DNA of 64,000 nt from Nemania diffusa (Eukaryota > Ascomycota > Sordariomycetes > Xylariales > Xylariaceae). Positions within the stretch are counted from its first letter, which is position 1, and every line of letters starts with the position of its first letter. The DNA is taken from assembly GCA_038501195.1 (NCBI GenBank), contig JBBPUQ010000010.1:2063501-2127500 (forward strand), given 5' to 3'. A program made the translations under genes and the position numbers. Shown piece by piece: positions 43,098 through 54,689 of the stretch. Under the pieces are notes generated by a model. It saw only the letters and a program-made list of their open reading frames with translations. It was not told the origin of the DNA and ran no database searches.

Positions 43098-43916
43098 CTA
43101 GAGGACCCACCCTGTGGGGGACCCTCTTCACTGTGTTCAGAGGGCCTCAGAACTCGTAGACACTTCAATAATCATAGACACCGCTTTTACTTCTTTTTTA
43201 TACCTAAACTGCTACTTTTGGACCTGCGAACAAACAGCTTTTTTTCTAATCCTTTGGTTTGAAACTAAAATTGTAGCTTAGCTATATAGCTTACTTTACA
43301 GCTGTAAAGTTGTTTTTTATCTACCGACGTATACTATTGTGTAAACGTTGTATATATATAGGTTATATGTATGTAAATATATGTTGATTATATAAAGTAA
43401 CTAGGTGTAAGTTGTCCAGTACGTCTATTTAAAAGTTTTAATTTAAAGGTTTTAAAAGCTTCAAGAACTTCAATATGTACAGGACTTAATAAACTAGTAC
43501 TGTAGCAATAATACTTATATATATAAAAGTACTAAAAGCTATAATGCAAGTGTACAAAAAGTTACAACTGTATAAATAGCTTTATTTTTACTTATTTCTT
43601 AAGCAATACTGCTGTATAAATGTACAAACCTATACAAACCTATATAGACCTATATAAAGCAGTAAAGCTATAATTGAGCTCAAAAATACATTTATTGCAG
43701 TCAATTCTTATAATATAACAACTTGCAAGCTAGCTAGATTACAGGTGGTTAAATGTTGCTGTCGCGAAAAAACGCGTTTTGATACCAAAAAGTCAGATTT
43801 ACTAGTAAATTTGGTAGTTAGCTGACGGAGTGGTGTCTATGATTATTGGGGTGTCTATGAGTTCTGGGGCCCTCTGAACGTAGTGAAGAGGGTCCCCCAC
43901 AGGGTGGGTCCTCTAG
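43098..43916. mobile_element. 819-bp element with ~85-bp terminal inverted repeats
   Basis: Left end CTAGAGGACCCACCCTGTGG; the right end is its reverse complement. Inverted similarity continues for about 85 bp, to CAATAATCATAGACACC. The roughly six mismatches between the arms are all transitions, as expected after RIP or deamination. The element is bordered by TA on both sides (43096-43097, 43917-43918), suggesting TA target duplication of the Tc1/mariner type. The ~650-bp interior is very AT-rich, with short repeats and no open frame. It is non-autonomous (MITE or deletion derivative). The arms are longer than usual for fungal pogo-like elements. Confidence 0.85.
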
Positions 43917-44257
43917 TACTATCGATTTACATAGTAGATCGGTGGCTGTAAATATATAAAATTTTAGTTTGACAGCAGGCTCTGCACTAAGTAATAGCCA
44001 CTAAAATCCAACAGCCTGGTTCTACGCATACTTACTGAAGGGAGGTAATTAGATATATCCATATACAAAAGGTAGGTGCCTAGCGTAGATACCTACATAC
44101 CTAGGTAGGTATGGAATAGGGTAGGTAAGCTTACCTCGACGGCCCAGGCCGTCTTTTACCCCGCTAATATTTTAGACTTTCACGTGTCAAGAACCAAGTC
44201 ACAAGCCCATCGTCACTAGACAATCACAGTGCAGCTCTATCCCAGATAGTGTTTAAC
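43917..44257. promoter_or_regulatory. Upstream region of the GH18 gene
   Basis: 341 bp between the inverted-repeat element and the GH18 start. It contains a run of palindromic CCTAGGTAGGTA motifs at 44080-44130. Promoter function is assumed from position only. Confidence 0.4.
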
Positions 44258-45274
44258 ATGATGCATGCAGAGTCACCGAACCCTCCTCTCCCACGCCTCA
44301 TACTGTACTACCAGACAACCCACAGCCCCGACGGGACGCCCTGCTCCATCCTCCCGCTCATCACGCAGCCCGGCATCGCCGTCACGCACCTCATCGTCGC
44401 CGCGATCCACATCAACGAGGACCCGGCCGGGCTCACGCTGAACGACCACCCGCCCTCGGACGCGCGCTTCGCCACGACATGGGCTGAGCTGCGCATCGCC
44501 CAGGCCAGCGGCATCGCCGTCATGGGCATGCTCGGCGGCGCCGCGCGGGGCTCGTACGCGCGCCTGGACCGCGACCAGGCCACCTTCGAGCGCTACTACG
44601 CGCCCCTCGCCGCGCTGGTGCGCGAGCGCGGGCTCGACGGGCTCGACCTCGACGTCGAGGAGCCCATGTCGCTCGCCGGCGTCGTCCGCCTCATCGACCG
44701 CCTGCGGGCCGACTTCGGCGCCGCCTTCCTCATCACCCTCGCCCCCGTGGCCGCCGCGCTGCTGGACGCGCGCCGCAACCTCAGCGGCTTCGACTACGAG
44801 GCCCTCGAGGTCATGAGGGGCCCGCAGATCGCGTGGTACAACGCGCAGTTCTACTGCGGCTGGGGCGACGCGAGCAACCCCGTCATGTACGAGATGTGCA
44901 TCGCGCGCGGCTGGGCGCCCGAGAAGGTCGTGGTCGGCCTCGTCACGTCACCCGAGAACGGCCCCGGCTACGTACCCTTCGAGGTCCTGGGCCCGAATCT
45001 CCGACTATTGCGCGGCCGGTTCCCCGGCTTTGGTGGTGTCATGGGCTGGGAGTACTTCAATGGAAGACCGGGGGGGAAGGAGCGCCCGTGGGAATGGGCG
45101 CGCGAGATGACGGAGATACTCGGGACATCGAGGACCACGGAAGCCCAGCCGGCGGCGCAGGATTCGGTGCAGAAACCCTTGGCGGTTGAAGTCGACGGCG
45201 ATGATGGAGAGGGAGCGCAACCGCCGCTTCCGGAAGGCTTCGAATATGATTCGGACGGTTTAAATAGAAATTAA
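44258..45274 (+). CDS. Glycoside hydrolase family 18 protein (chitinase-like)
   Basis: Single exon, 338 aa from the first of two adjacent ATGs. A TIM-barrel start (PRLILYYQTTH) leads to the GH18 catalytic motif DGLDLDVEE at 127-135, with D127, D130, D132 and proton donor E134 all present. The preceding strand is VMGMLGGA. Later barrel elements include WYNAQFYCGWGD and GFGGVMGWEYFNG. There is no signal peptide, so the enzyme is probably cytosolic, as are several fungal GH18 and endo-beta-N-acetylglucosaminidase-like proteins; substrate is chitin- or N-glycan-type by family only. The last ~60 residues are acidic and disordered. The gene is much more GC-rich than its surroundings and has strongly biased third positions, in contrast with the AT-rich element 340 bp upstream. 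Confidence 0.88.
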   Translation: MMHAESPNPPLPRLILYYQTTHSPDGTPCSILPLITQPGIAVTHLIVAAIHINEDPAGLTLNDHPPSDARFATTWAELRIAQASGIAVMGMLGGAARGSYARLDRDQATFERYYAPLAALVRERGLDGLDLDVEEPMSLAGVVRLIDRLRADFGAAFLITLAPVAAALLDARRNLSGFDYEALEVMRGPQIAWYNAQFYCGWGDASNPVMYEMCIARGWAPEKVVVGLVTSPENGPGYVPFEVLGPNLRLLRGRFPGFGGVMGWEYFNGRPGGKERPWEWAREMTEILGTSRTTEAQPAAQDSVQKPLAVEVDGDDGEGAQPPLPEGFEYDSDGLNRN

Positions 45275-45708
45275 TGTAGATAGACAACCGTTTTCAACCA
45301 CACACGGATAAAGAGATAAAGAGCGAATAGCGGTTTCCTCATAAGCTGGCTGTCATAGCGCACAAGATTCTTAGGATTGTAATAAATACAAGTGCAGGTC
45401 TGTACAAATTGAATCTGGACCCCTTACGTATTTGTTTGTTTGTTTTTAGGGCCATTTAAGTCCAAACCCAGATGAATGACTTGGGACCGTGTGATTGTTC
45501 GCCAATTATTTCCTCTGCCGCATGACCTTTGACTCAAAAGCTGCGCCTACCAGCCACAACAACAAACAACAACCAGGTCTACCACTCCCCGTGTATTTGT
45601 ACATGTACCTAGGCGAGCCACTAGATACCAATTTTCGTGGTTCGAGATTCATGCCCGCAAAGCTGCAAGACACCTCATCCCTAGAGCAGGACACCCACCA
45701 ACGAGATC
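45275..45708. other. Spacer between GH18 and the small gene at 45709
   Basis: 434 bp of 3' flank and promoter sequence; nothing recognisable. Confidence 0.5.
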
Positions 45709-46312
45709 ATGGAGTCGCGGCATCCCGACGAGACCAAGGCTAATCCCCCGCCAGCTCCAGCAGGGGAGCCGGGTGCACCCGCCGCCGAGGCGAATGAAAG
45801 AGAGCCAGTTGCCAGAGACGCCAAGGAATCGGAGGGGTCAGACAGCGAGACAAAGGCGCCTAAAGAGGTATGTATTGGCCCCTTCCGGCGATAAGGCGGC
45901 GGCCAATCACGACCCCTCTCTCTCTCTCTTACATGCTACATGTAACTTTGGGACAAATCAACAGCTCACAACTAACCCCCTTCGCGCGTCGCAGCCACCG
46001 AGCCCGCTTAAGCGGCGGCCGACCTCGACGCGCCCGTCGGGGGAGACGTTCAGGAGCCTGCTGGCCGACGACGACGAGCGCCGGAGCAAGCAGAGCGGCA
46101 GCTTCTCCGTGGGCGACAACAGCAGCCTCTACACGCTCGACAGCAACGACGAGCGCCGCCTGTCCGACAAGGTGAAGAAGGCCTGGCGCGGCGTCACGGG
46201 CCAGAAGAACCTGGATCCCTTGGAGCAGTGGATGATCAAGCACTCGGGTGGCACGCTGAGGGATGTGGGCGCGAGCCGGCCAAGCAAGCCGTCATCCTCG
46301 GAGAAGCGGTGA
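45709..46312 (+). CDS. Small hydrophilic protein of unknown function, two exons
   Basis: Exons 45709-45867 and 45995-46312 with a 127-nt intron (GTATGT donor, CTAAC branch site, CAG acceptor) give 158 aa. The N-terminal third is Ala/Pro/Glu-rich and disordered. The C-terminal half has a sequence that looks selected: GETFRSLLADDDERRSKQSGS, then DERRLSDKVKKAWRGVTG and LDPLEQWMIKHSGG. No signal peptide, membrane span or known domain. The strong intron, GC-rich codons and intact frame make it a likely real gene; I do not recognise the family. Confidence 0.7.
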
Positions 46313-47819
46313 GATTTGGTATCACGGTTTACTTCGCACAAGGGTTAGGCTACACGGGGCTGGAAGGGTGGGTTTCCCGCTATGGACAGATGCGATCACG
46401 ATCACTGGTGGTCGATACAGGCACTCTGCAATGGGATTCTTAATTGTGGCTGGCGGCTTGAATCCGGCGCTATTATATGGCTGACATAGGTAGAAAGATC
46501 ATCACCTGAGTGACGAACTATTGCGTTACACTAGCTTTGTACGCATGCATGTTTCAGTAGCAGACTCAAAAGGCCATATAAATTATTAAGAACGTGAATT
46601 ATGGGCGTCGTATAATACCTCAGTCTCCTAGTCGAATTAATAGCAATAATACAAAACAGTGGAAATGTAAACGAGTAAAGTAAGTACCACTCCATAATTA
46701 GCGCCATATAATTGGTGCACCTCTGATTTACGGCGCCGAACTTCGCTGTTGTTTACATAGCAAATACAGATCGTGGTGCTCTCCTTATCTCGTGGTGCCA
46801 ATCAAACATCCAACTCGGGTAGGTTTGTCTCAGACTGGAGTAACACAACACGTGATGGTGAGAGAACAGCAAACCGAAAGAAAAAAAAAAGAAAAAAGAA
46901 AGAAAAAACTTATAAGCCTGCCCAAGGCAGAGCGGGTGGGATGCCGAGTTCTTTGGAGACTATGGTCATACGTAAATGCTGGAGTTGTTATTTCTCAAAA
47001 CGATCATCGCTTGACATATTGAGTGCCCCAAGGGGCCTCCTAATGTGGTAGTTAGAAGTCGGAGTGTCAGCGTTCGTTCATTCTCAAGTCATGTTACGGC
47101 ATGTTCAGCTCGCCACAAAGAGCCGGTGACTCTACTATGTAAATCGGGGTGTGTGATGTGATACTTGCATGTATACCAGTGGCGCGGGTTCGCGTCAGAA
47201 GGTCTGAAACAGAAGGCCTAGGAATTTCGTCAGCATGTGAGTGATCATATGGAGTAACCGGAGAATAATGCGAGGTCCACAAAAGACATGCTCCGAACAG
47301 CGGTATCCTTACATGCCCCTAAGCAAGCCACCATAGTATTGTTGTGTAGTAGTCAAACACGATGCCATGAATAGTATGCATTATGAATGAACATGATGTT
47401 TCAAAGTTGCTAGGCCTACTAGATAAATAAGTAAGGCTTAGTATACAAGGGTACAATGTTTATATCTACCGTTCAATGTAACCATCATCGGTCTCACGAC
47501 ATGGACCAGATCTGACGGGCTAGACCTGTCAGTACAAGCTATGAGAGTCGACGAACGGGCTGGCTTACCGTTGCGGTCACTACAACCAGGTTCGTATTCG
47601 TCTGTACAGACTACATTTCACCTAGTGGAGATTGGGTGGGCGAGGTTTGAAGAGAGTGATACTCAACACATCAAGACATAGGATAGAACAATGAGATTGC
47701 ATAATACATTGATATCATGTTCATACAGCTAGCCCGAGAGCGTTATTTATACTAACTACATTTTTTTCGCCAAGCGATATACAAGAATCGTCACTTCATC
47801 ACGACCAGCAGCCACTTCT
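46313..47819. other. Gene-free region between small gene and sedolisin
   Basis: 1.5 kb of 3' flanks of two convergent genes and AT-rich spacer. It contains a purine simple repeat (A-rich with G interruptions) at about 46878-46910. No gene supported. Confidence 0.5.
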
Positions 47820-49710
47820 CTAAGCCCGGTACCGAGCAGGCAGGGCAGCCTTGAGCAGCTTGGGGAAGTTGGGCGTGCCGAGGCCGGACACGGGGTCCCA
47901 CCCGGCGGTGGCGTTCCAGCTCGCGTACGGGATGACGGGGCTGCCGTTGGGCGCGCCGTGGAAGCGGCCGTTGCCGTCGCAGCCCGTGCTGCCGCCGAGC
48001 GTGATGTCGTTGAGCGCCTCGGGGTTCGAGTACAGCAGCGGGTTGAGGAAGCCCAGCGAGGGCTTCTTGGCCCGCAGGCGCGCGTCGTTGAGCAGGCCCA
48101 CGAGGCCCGCGAAGGCGGGCGCGGAGCACGACGTGCCCTGGTACCCCTTGAGCACGCCCTTGTCGTACACGCGGTAGCCGTAGCCCTGCGCCGACACGTC
48201 GGGGAACCCGCGGCCCTTGGTGTTGTAGTAGGGCTGGTTCTTGTCGCCGATCTTGTGCAGGTACGTCTTCACGGCGCTGTCCTGCCACGAGGGGCGGGCC
48301 CAGTAGTCCGAGAAGCCGCCCGAGGAGAAGTACGTGGCCGTCTCGTTGAGGTAGCGGGTCGAGCCGACCGAGGTGACCCAGGGGCAGCTGGCGGGGTACT
48401 GGGGCTGGAACTTGGTCGTGTTCTTGCCGTCGTTGGAAAGGCAGGCCGAGCCTGTGCCCGAGTCACCCGACGAGAAGATGACGGACACGCCGCGGGAGCC
48501 GAGCTGGGCGATGAGGTTGCACACCGACAGGGCGTACGACTTGGGGACGCTCTGCTCGTTCTCGCCGTACGACGTGGAGATGACCTGAGGGAGCTTGCTC
48601 TGGGGGAGCTTGATCACGTTCTTCAGGAAATCGAGGTACGGCTCGTTTTCGTTATCATCCGCGCTGGGCTGGTCGAGATCGGGAACTAGGGGACCACGGC
48701 CACCGACGGTGAACTCGGTGATGGGGAGCGGGTGACCAGTGCCCAGGATGTATTGTAGATCTAGGTTAGCTTCACCGCTGTCATCCGTAGATGTCTGGTT
48801 GTTGAGGCCACCGCTGTACTGGATGACGGTGACGTTCTGGCCGATAGTCTCGGGCAAGTAGTTCTGCTCGAAAAGAGCAAGGTCACTGTAGCGGGCGTAC
48901 TCCTCGAGGTAGCTGGTGAAGGCCACCTTGCTACCACTGTTGGCATCGGCCGTGTAGTCGATGCTGTAGATGGTCTTCAAGCATGCCGGGGTGATCAGCG
49001 CATCACAGTTGTCAGCAGCAGCTGCCGTCGAGACTTCGAAGATCTGAGATCCGGTCTCGTGGTTGGCGCGGATAGAGGCGAAACGGGTGGTGGGCTGAAC
49101 TAGGTTGACGTGCTCAGCGACACCGTCAGGAATTGAGTATTCGAGGGTTCGCAGGATCTTGCGCGGCTTCGCCTCCTCGCTAACGAACCAGGCAAACTGG
49201 GTATCGAGCATCTTGTTGGCAACGCCGACAGTGGTCTTGAAGGTCAACCAATCGGCATCCTCTTCGACATTCTCGACACCTGCGGTTTGGAGCCAAGAAT
49301 AGACGGAAGAGAGCGACTCCTGGCTGGGGAGAAGCATCCTCTTCATCTCATCGTGGTCCTGGACTACGCGTTTTAGGTTTAGCAGAGTTACTTTTTTGAG
49401 GTCGAAGCTTGAATTAATTACTCACAGTGCTGTCCATAGTTGGCATGGCTAGGAGTGGACATGTCCAAGACAGCCTTCTCAAAGCCCTCCACATCGCCCT
49501 GTAGAAGGGCGATCTGCAGCTTGATCACCTGGCTATCCTCAGCCGGGCCCTGGAGCTTCCATCCTGTCAATTTTGTCAGCTGTCGTGTCTTGACTTATTT
49601 ACTAGTCACCAATACTGACCTTCCGGGACACCAAAGAGCTGCTCAAAGGGCTTGGCGAGACCCTGAGCAGCTAGCAGTGAGGTGACGAGTAGCGAAAGAA
49701 AACGAGCCAT
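47820..49710 (-). CDS. Sedolisin / tripeptidyl-peptidase (serine-carboxyl peptidase S53)
   Basis: Secreted acid protease. Three exons (49710-49620, 49563-49426, 49363-47820; introns 56 and 62 nt) give 590 aa. A signal peptide, [19 protein letters not shown], ends at about residue 19. The pro-domain (about 20-200) includes [21 protein letters not shown]. The catalytic domain has the sedolisin triad Glu and Asp in [11 protein letters not shown] (about E274, D278) and Ser in GTSCSAP (about S489), with the oxyanion Asp in SSGDSG (about D378). The C-terminal calcium-binding region contains ITLGGSTG and [12 protein letters not shown]. All catalytic residues are intact. Several N-glycosylation sequons (NQT, NTT, NET, NAT) are present. 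The enzyme probably degrades peptides at acidic pH outside the cell. A TATAAA-like box lies about 90 bp upstream of the ATG. Confidence 0.94.
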
Positions 49711-50851
49711 ATTGACGACTCCCGGGGGTAGACTTGGGGCGAGAGAGATGGAAGTTCGGAAGCTCAGAGGGTTGGAGAGGCGAGGCTGGTAGGGCAAGCT
49801 TTATATCTGGTGCCCGGCACGCTGTTAACCGTAAGCAGGCATGCTCGTCGGTGGAACACAATTCCTAACTGCCTGGTTCAGTTAGATTTAATTTAAACAG
49901 CAAACTCTCGATCGGGCACTGAGCTGTATAGCTGCACCACGCGCGCAGGCTGCTCGCGTTCTAGTTCTGGCTTGAGCTTCGGGAGCTGATCATCTCCTGC
50001 CTATCCTGGCTTTAGCCGGCGATAACGTTGGCTCGCCTCCCTGCATCCCCGTCCAGACCCCGTCTGACTTACATGCTGGCCGGAGAGCGCCAGGTACGCC
50101 CCAGATGTGCTCGCATGAGCATGTCTCCATTGATTTCATTTCGAGGCCAGGGGTAGCGCCAATTGACTGCTATCATTGGCCAATTGCTCAAGCGCGGAAT
50201 CGTATTCCTCTCAAGCTTCCCGAAGGTCGCTAGCAGCCTGCGGCTAGATTGCCATTTGGTAATGCTACGCTGGGTAGAGAGAGGGGCGCGTTCCCCGTGT
50301 GTAATAGGTAGGCGATGCTATATAGGGTCCTTTTATCACCAATCTAAAGGAACTTTCCGAGGCAGGCTTGGAGCTACCTATATCTTTCATCAATTACCTA
50401 GTATGCAAACCTGCGAAGCTCCAGAATCTCGTGTCGATCGATTAATCGGTGAGTCTTTGGGTGCTAGACACTACTACGTGCTGTAGGACTGTTGGCGAGT
50501 GAAATATAGACTAGGTACAGAATACTACCTTCTGCAGGCCAATTTTTGTGGCTGGACCAATAGGCCGAGAGCATGGGGGTTGGGCAAGACAGCATCAGCC
50601 GGGAAAATGGCGTCTTGGGTTGCGATTTCAAGGTGTGCCTAGCCGGCTGCTTTTTTGCAGTACCAACAAATGCAGTATAGGTTAGGTATGTATGTATGGG
50701 GTTATTATCCTGATTATGTAGGTACTGTAGGAATGTCAAGAAGGGTTGTGCCTGGGGGGTATGGGCACTGTAAGAGTGCTGTAAGTCCCTATCTTTTCCG
50801 TCCGCATGTCTACCCTACCTAAGTTCTGTAGAACTAAGGCAGTGTACCCAC
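49711..50851. promoter_or_regulatory. Upstream region of the sedolisin gene
   Basis: Minus-strand promoter region. ATATAAAG is at about 49807-49799, roughly 90 bp before the ATG. Beyond about 50150 the sequence is plain intergenic with TAGGTA-type motifs. No further gene. Confidence 0.4.
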
Positions 50852-51530
50852 ACAACCTGACCAGTACCCCCCCTTGATCAACACACCACCACCCAAATCA
50901 AGTCAGTGAAGTGGATGCGATCAACAGCGCTAAAACACTAGTACTGGTCGGATAGTTTAAAAATAAAATAATCGATTATTAATCGATTGCAGTAAAATGT
51001 TTTTAACTTAAAAAAAATTTATATATAAATATTAATCAATTAATAATTAATTAATAATTAATAAATATATATATAAAATTAAAATTTTTTTTTTTTAAAA
51101 AATAAATATTAATTAAATATTAATCAATTATTAATTAATTAATAATTAATTTATATATATAAAGTTTTTTTTAAAATAAAAAAATAAAAAATAAAAAATA
51201 TATATATTAAATATTAATTAATTATTAATTAATTATTAATCGATTAACTATTAATTAACAAATATTATATTGTATATATATATATATATATATATTTTTT
51301 ATATTATTTTAATATTAATAATAAAATAATAAATAATATAAACATTTTTTATTTATTAAATATTAATTAATTAATATTTAATTATTTATTGATTATTAAT
51401 CGATTAACTATTTAATAAAAAAAATTTGAATTTTACTAGTAGTGGTCGGATGGGGCGGCTCTCTTAATTTCTATTGGCTATTTTTTAGCACTGTAGATAT
51501 GTGGGGGTAGGGGGGTACTGGTCGGGTTGT
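50852..51530. mobile_element. Extremely AT-rich 679-bp inverted-repeat element
   Basis: Ends are inverted repeats of about 21 bp, reading ACAACCTGACCAGTACC at the left and the reverse complement with one mismatch at the right. Inside each end lie shorter inverted blocks (AGCGCTAAAA / TTTTTTAGCACT) and GGTCGGAT copies. The core, about 50955-51430, is almost pure A/T with repeated ATTAATTAAT and ATCGATTAAT units that could fold into long hairpins. No coding capacity. It may be a foldback or MITE-type element whose core was driven AT-rich by RIP. The target duplication is unclear, so the class is undetermined. Confidence 0.65.
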
Positions 51531-53021
51531 CAGGCCCCTCCTAAGGCAACCCGAGTCCATGAGGAACAGCAGGTTCATTCGTTTAGTAAGGATGGTATAG
51601 TATCAACGGACGCAGTGACCTGAAATGGCATGAGCTGTGCAAGCGAACCTTGGCGACTATGAAAACGTGCTTGCTCACCGGCCTGCAAGCCCGACCTCTT
51701 CTTTCGAGTCCTGGAGCTGTTACGCATACAAACCTACCTAGGTATGTAGCAGTATGCTGTACCTACCTAGGGTATAAATGGTGATGTGCATCGCTCTCAG
51801 AACGGATGTGGCGTGTTGATACCCCCGCGCCGCGCGTGTTGGAGAGTGAGAAATGCTACTCAGTATTCCCGACCAGGTATCTATGCGTAGTGCTTATCGA
51901 GGATCTTCAATCTGCCTATCTATCCGATGCGGTTGTTAGTCAGCTCGGTACATGAAGCATTACTGAGGTATTCCTCGTTTAAATTGTTACACATTTAAAT
52001 ATTTACTGTCCAATTTTCAGTATACTTCGTAGGTAACTAAAACATCTTTTCTTTAAGAAGGCAGACGCATCCAGATACGGAGTGGCTGGCGAATGGCGGT
52101 GATCGAAAGCTATGACTCGTTATCTACTATCTAAGTCAGATATCTCAGGGAGGGCTTTTGTTGCCTCGCATGTTGCCGATCACCCAGCCCCTATCTACCT
52201 AGCTACCGAGCAGTGCAACATGCAAGTTTTACAGCTGGTTGGTCTGAGGTGTAAGACCATTGCAGTCATGATCGTGAGTGGATGGCGCGGCAGTGCCGGG
52301 CCTAGTGTACATACACGATGTGACGGGAGCTTCTGATGTACGTCACCGCGAATCCTGATCTATGCATACCTATTCAAGAACGAACAAGCCTTGCCACGCA
52401 TTTTGACGGGAGAGCCGATAGCCACTTGGCGGATACAAGCTTTTCCAGCTTATCTAGATAGGCTTTCCATATATCTACATAGATTTGGTAGTACAGAAAA
52501 CGTGGTTGCTTAGCACCTTTTAGTGCCCGAAGACGAACACTAATAGAATCAGTGTCTCCTCTAGGGCGTATCTAGACTCAAATGCGAGGCCTAAAAGTGT
52601 TTAAAAAAAAGGTACGCAGTCAGAGCATTTAGGTTGCCCGTAGGTGGCGATTGTTTTACAGGCTTCGTCTTGCTCCGCTGACATAAGATAAGTGGTTTTC
52701 ATTCGGCCGGTGATGACGAGTCAGTCCAGGTAAGGGAGTTATCTCTAACTCTATTATCGCCTAGGTAGGTAGTTATTTCCTATTCAACCTGAGGGGCCAA
52801 ATTTTTCGCCTTATCAAGTTCCACAAAGGCGGGCGACTTCTTTTAGTTGATTGGACCATCTACCACTATCCCTCAATACAACGTAACAATAAAAGCGTTA
52901 CCTAACATCACCCATCAGCTCATTTTCCTCCCGTCCTTTTTCCTTTCGCTAAAAGCGAGGATATTTATTATACTTATACAGTGCCTTTGAAAGTACTATT
53001 TAGGTGTCTTATAGTATTAAG
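51531..53021. promoter_or_regulatory. Upstream region of the NCS1 permease
   Basis: 1.5 kb without a gene. CCTAGGTAG palindromes near 51735-51770 and 52762-52775. An AGATAAG site near 52686-52692 fits a GATA-factor site, which would be plausible for a nitrogen-regulated permease, but one site is weak evidence. Confidence 0.4.
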
Positions 53022-54689
53022 ATGTCTAATAGTATTGAGATGTCTACTGACGAGGAGGTCGGCATTGAGAAGCCCCCTGCTATGGCCAAGGACGATGTGC
53101 AATCCCGCCAAGAAGCCAGCGGCATCCTATCCCGCCTCTGCCAGATCGAGGCCAACCTAGACGTCAAGTTCGGTATCGAATCAGAGGCTATCGACCGCAA
53201 GCTACCCGAGGATAGACGCCCTGTACGATGGCACGAGGAACTTAGTATGGCATTGCTGTGGGCTTCAGCAACAATGAATACCTCGGTGAGCGATTTTCAT
53301 AGTCAGCATTCGTCTTGGGCGGGGTTGAGAACACAGAAGTCCCACTATATCATATCGTAGAAGTTTGTTAATCGCACTTCAAATGGCGATGACTGACCCT
53401 GAATGTTGTAGTGCTTTGCTACTGGATTCCTTGGTTGGGAGTTTGGACTATCCCTAAAGCAGGCCATTGTGATTAGCATTTTTGCATCTATCATCGGCGC
53501 CGCTCTACCGGGCTTTGCTGCTACGTTCGGCGCCGCCACCGGCCTGCGCCAGATCTCCGTTTCGCGATACAGCTTCGGATGGTGGCCGAACAAGATCATC
53601 GCCGCCCTCAACGTCATCGTGCAGATCGGCTGGGCCGCTGTCTCCTGCATCACGGGCGGCCTGGCGCTCAACGCCGTCGCGGACGGCCACCTCTCCCTCA
53701 TTGTCGGCATCATCATCCTCGCCATCGTGGCAACGCTCATCTCTTTCATCGGGCTCAAGGCCATCGTCGTCTACGAACGCTACGCCTGGATCATCTTCTT
53801 CACCATTTTCATCATCTTCTTCGGCGAGGTCGGGCGCTACGCCGACAACCGCACGCCCAGCTCGCTCACGGGGCTCGACCTCAGCGGCAGCGTGCTGAGC
53901 CTCATCGCCATCGTCTACGGCAGCTCGGCGTCGTGGGTGTCCCTCGCCTCGGACTACTACGTGCACTACCCGGCCGACGTGTCGCGCGTCAAGGTCTTCC
54001 TCATGACGACCTTCGGCATCGCCATCCCCACGTCGGTCGGCATGGTCGCCGGCTGCGTCGTCGCGTCGGCGCTCAACCACCGCCCCGACTGGGCCACCAT
54101 CTACGAGGACGACGGCATCGGCTACCTGATCCAGACCATGCTGTACCCCCGCGGCTTCGCCAAGCTCATCCTGACGCTGCTCGTGCTCTCGGGCATCAAC
54201 GTCAACGTCGTGAGTATCTACAGCGCCGCCATCGCGTGCCAGCAGTTCGCGCGCCCCTGTGCCCGTGTGCCCCGCTTCATCTGGACGCTGGCGTGCTTCG
54301 TCCTCGTCCTCGCCCTGGCCCTCGGCGGCCGAGAGCAACTCAACAGCTATCTGCAGAACTTCTTGTCTCTTCTAGGATATTGGTCCACGTCGTACTTTGT
54401 GATCCTCTTCATCGAGCACTATCTCTTCCGCAAGGGTAGCTTTGACAACTACGACCTCGACGCCTGGAACGACCCCGCTCGCCTGCCCATCGGCCTAGGT
54501 GCGTTGGCCGCGTTCCTCGTCGGTGTTGTCGGCTGGATTCTGGGCATGGTAGAGACTTGGTATGTTGGCCCTATCGGGAAGTTAATTGGGAGCGGTGGCG
54601 GAGATGTAGCAAATGAGCTCACGTTTGTCTTCACCCTTCTCACCTATATACCTGCTCGCTATTTGGAGCTCAAGGTATTTGGAAGATAA
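53022..54689 (+). CDS. NCS1 purine-cytosine permease (Fcy2-like)
   Basis: Plasma-membrane proton symporter of the nucleobase-cation-symport-1 family, Fcy subfamily, taking up cytosine and purines. Exons 53022-53285 and 53412-54689 (intron 126 nt, TAG acceptor) give 513 aa. The hydrophilic N-terminus includes GIESEAIDRKLPEDR before the first span. Conserved NCS1/Fcy motifs: FATGFLGWEFGLS, SRYSFGWWPNK, and LASDYYVHYP in the middle. About 12 hydrophobic segments follow one another up to LLTYIPARYLELKVFGR. The ATG at 53022 was chosen; a second in-frame ATG at 53040 sits in a near-copy of the same 18 bp, so the start region is a small tandem duplication. The exon-2 codons are strongly GC-biased. 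The gene converges on a Zn2Cys6 regulator gene. Confidence 0.93.

Noticed and set aside
36591..45274. A secondary-metabolite gene cluster around the P450
   Set aside because: No polyketide synthase, peptide synthetase, terpene cyclase or tailoring neighbours; flanking genes are a phosphate-sensing protein and a pseudogene.
47958..48689. Long plus-strand open frames opposite the sedolisin gene
   Set aside because: Arg/Val/Ala-rich shadow of GC-rich third positions; no start context or motif.
50950..51430. AT island as a centromere or telomere
   Set aside because: Too short, enclosed by ordinary genes within 2 kb on both sides, and no telomeric TTAGGG array; inverted ends favour an element.
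53505..54338. Long antisense open frame opposite the NCS1 permease
   Set aside because: Its Asp/Glu/Arg/His-rich composition is the mirror of GC-biased codons in a real membrane protein gene; shadow frame.
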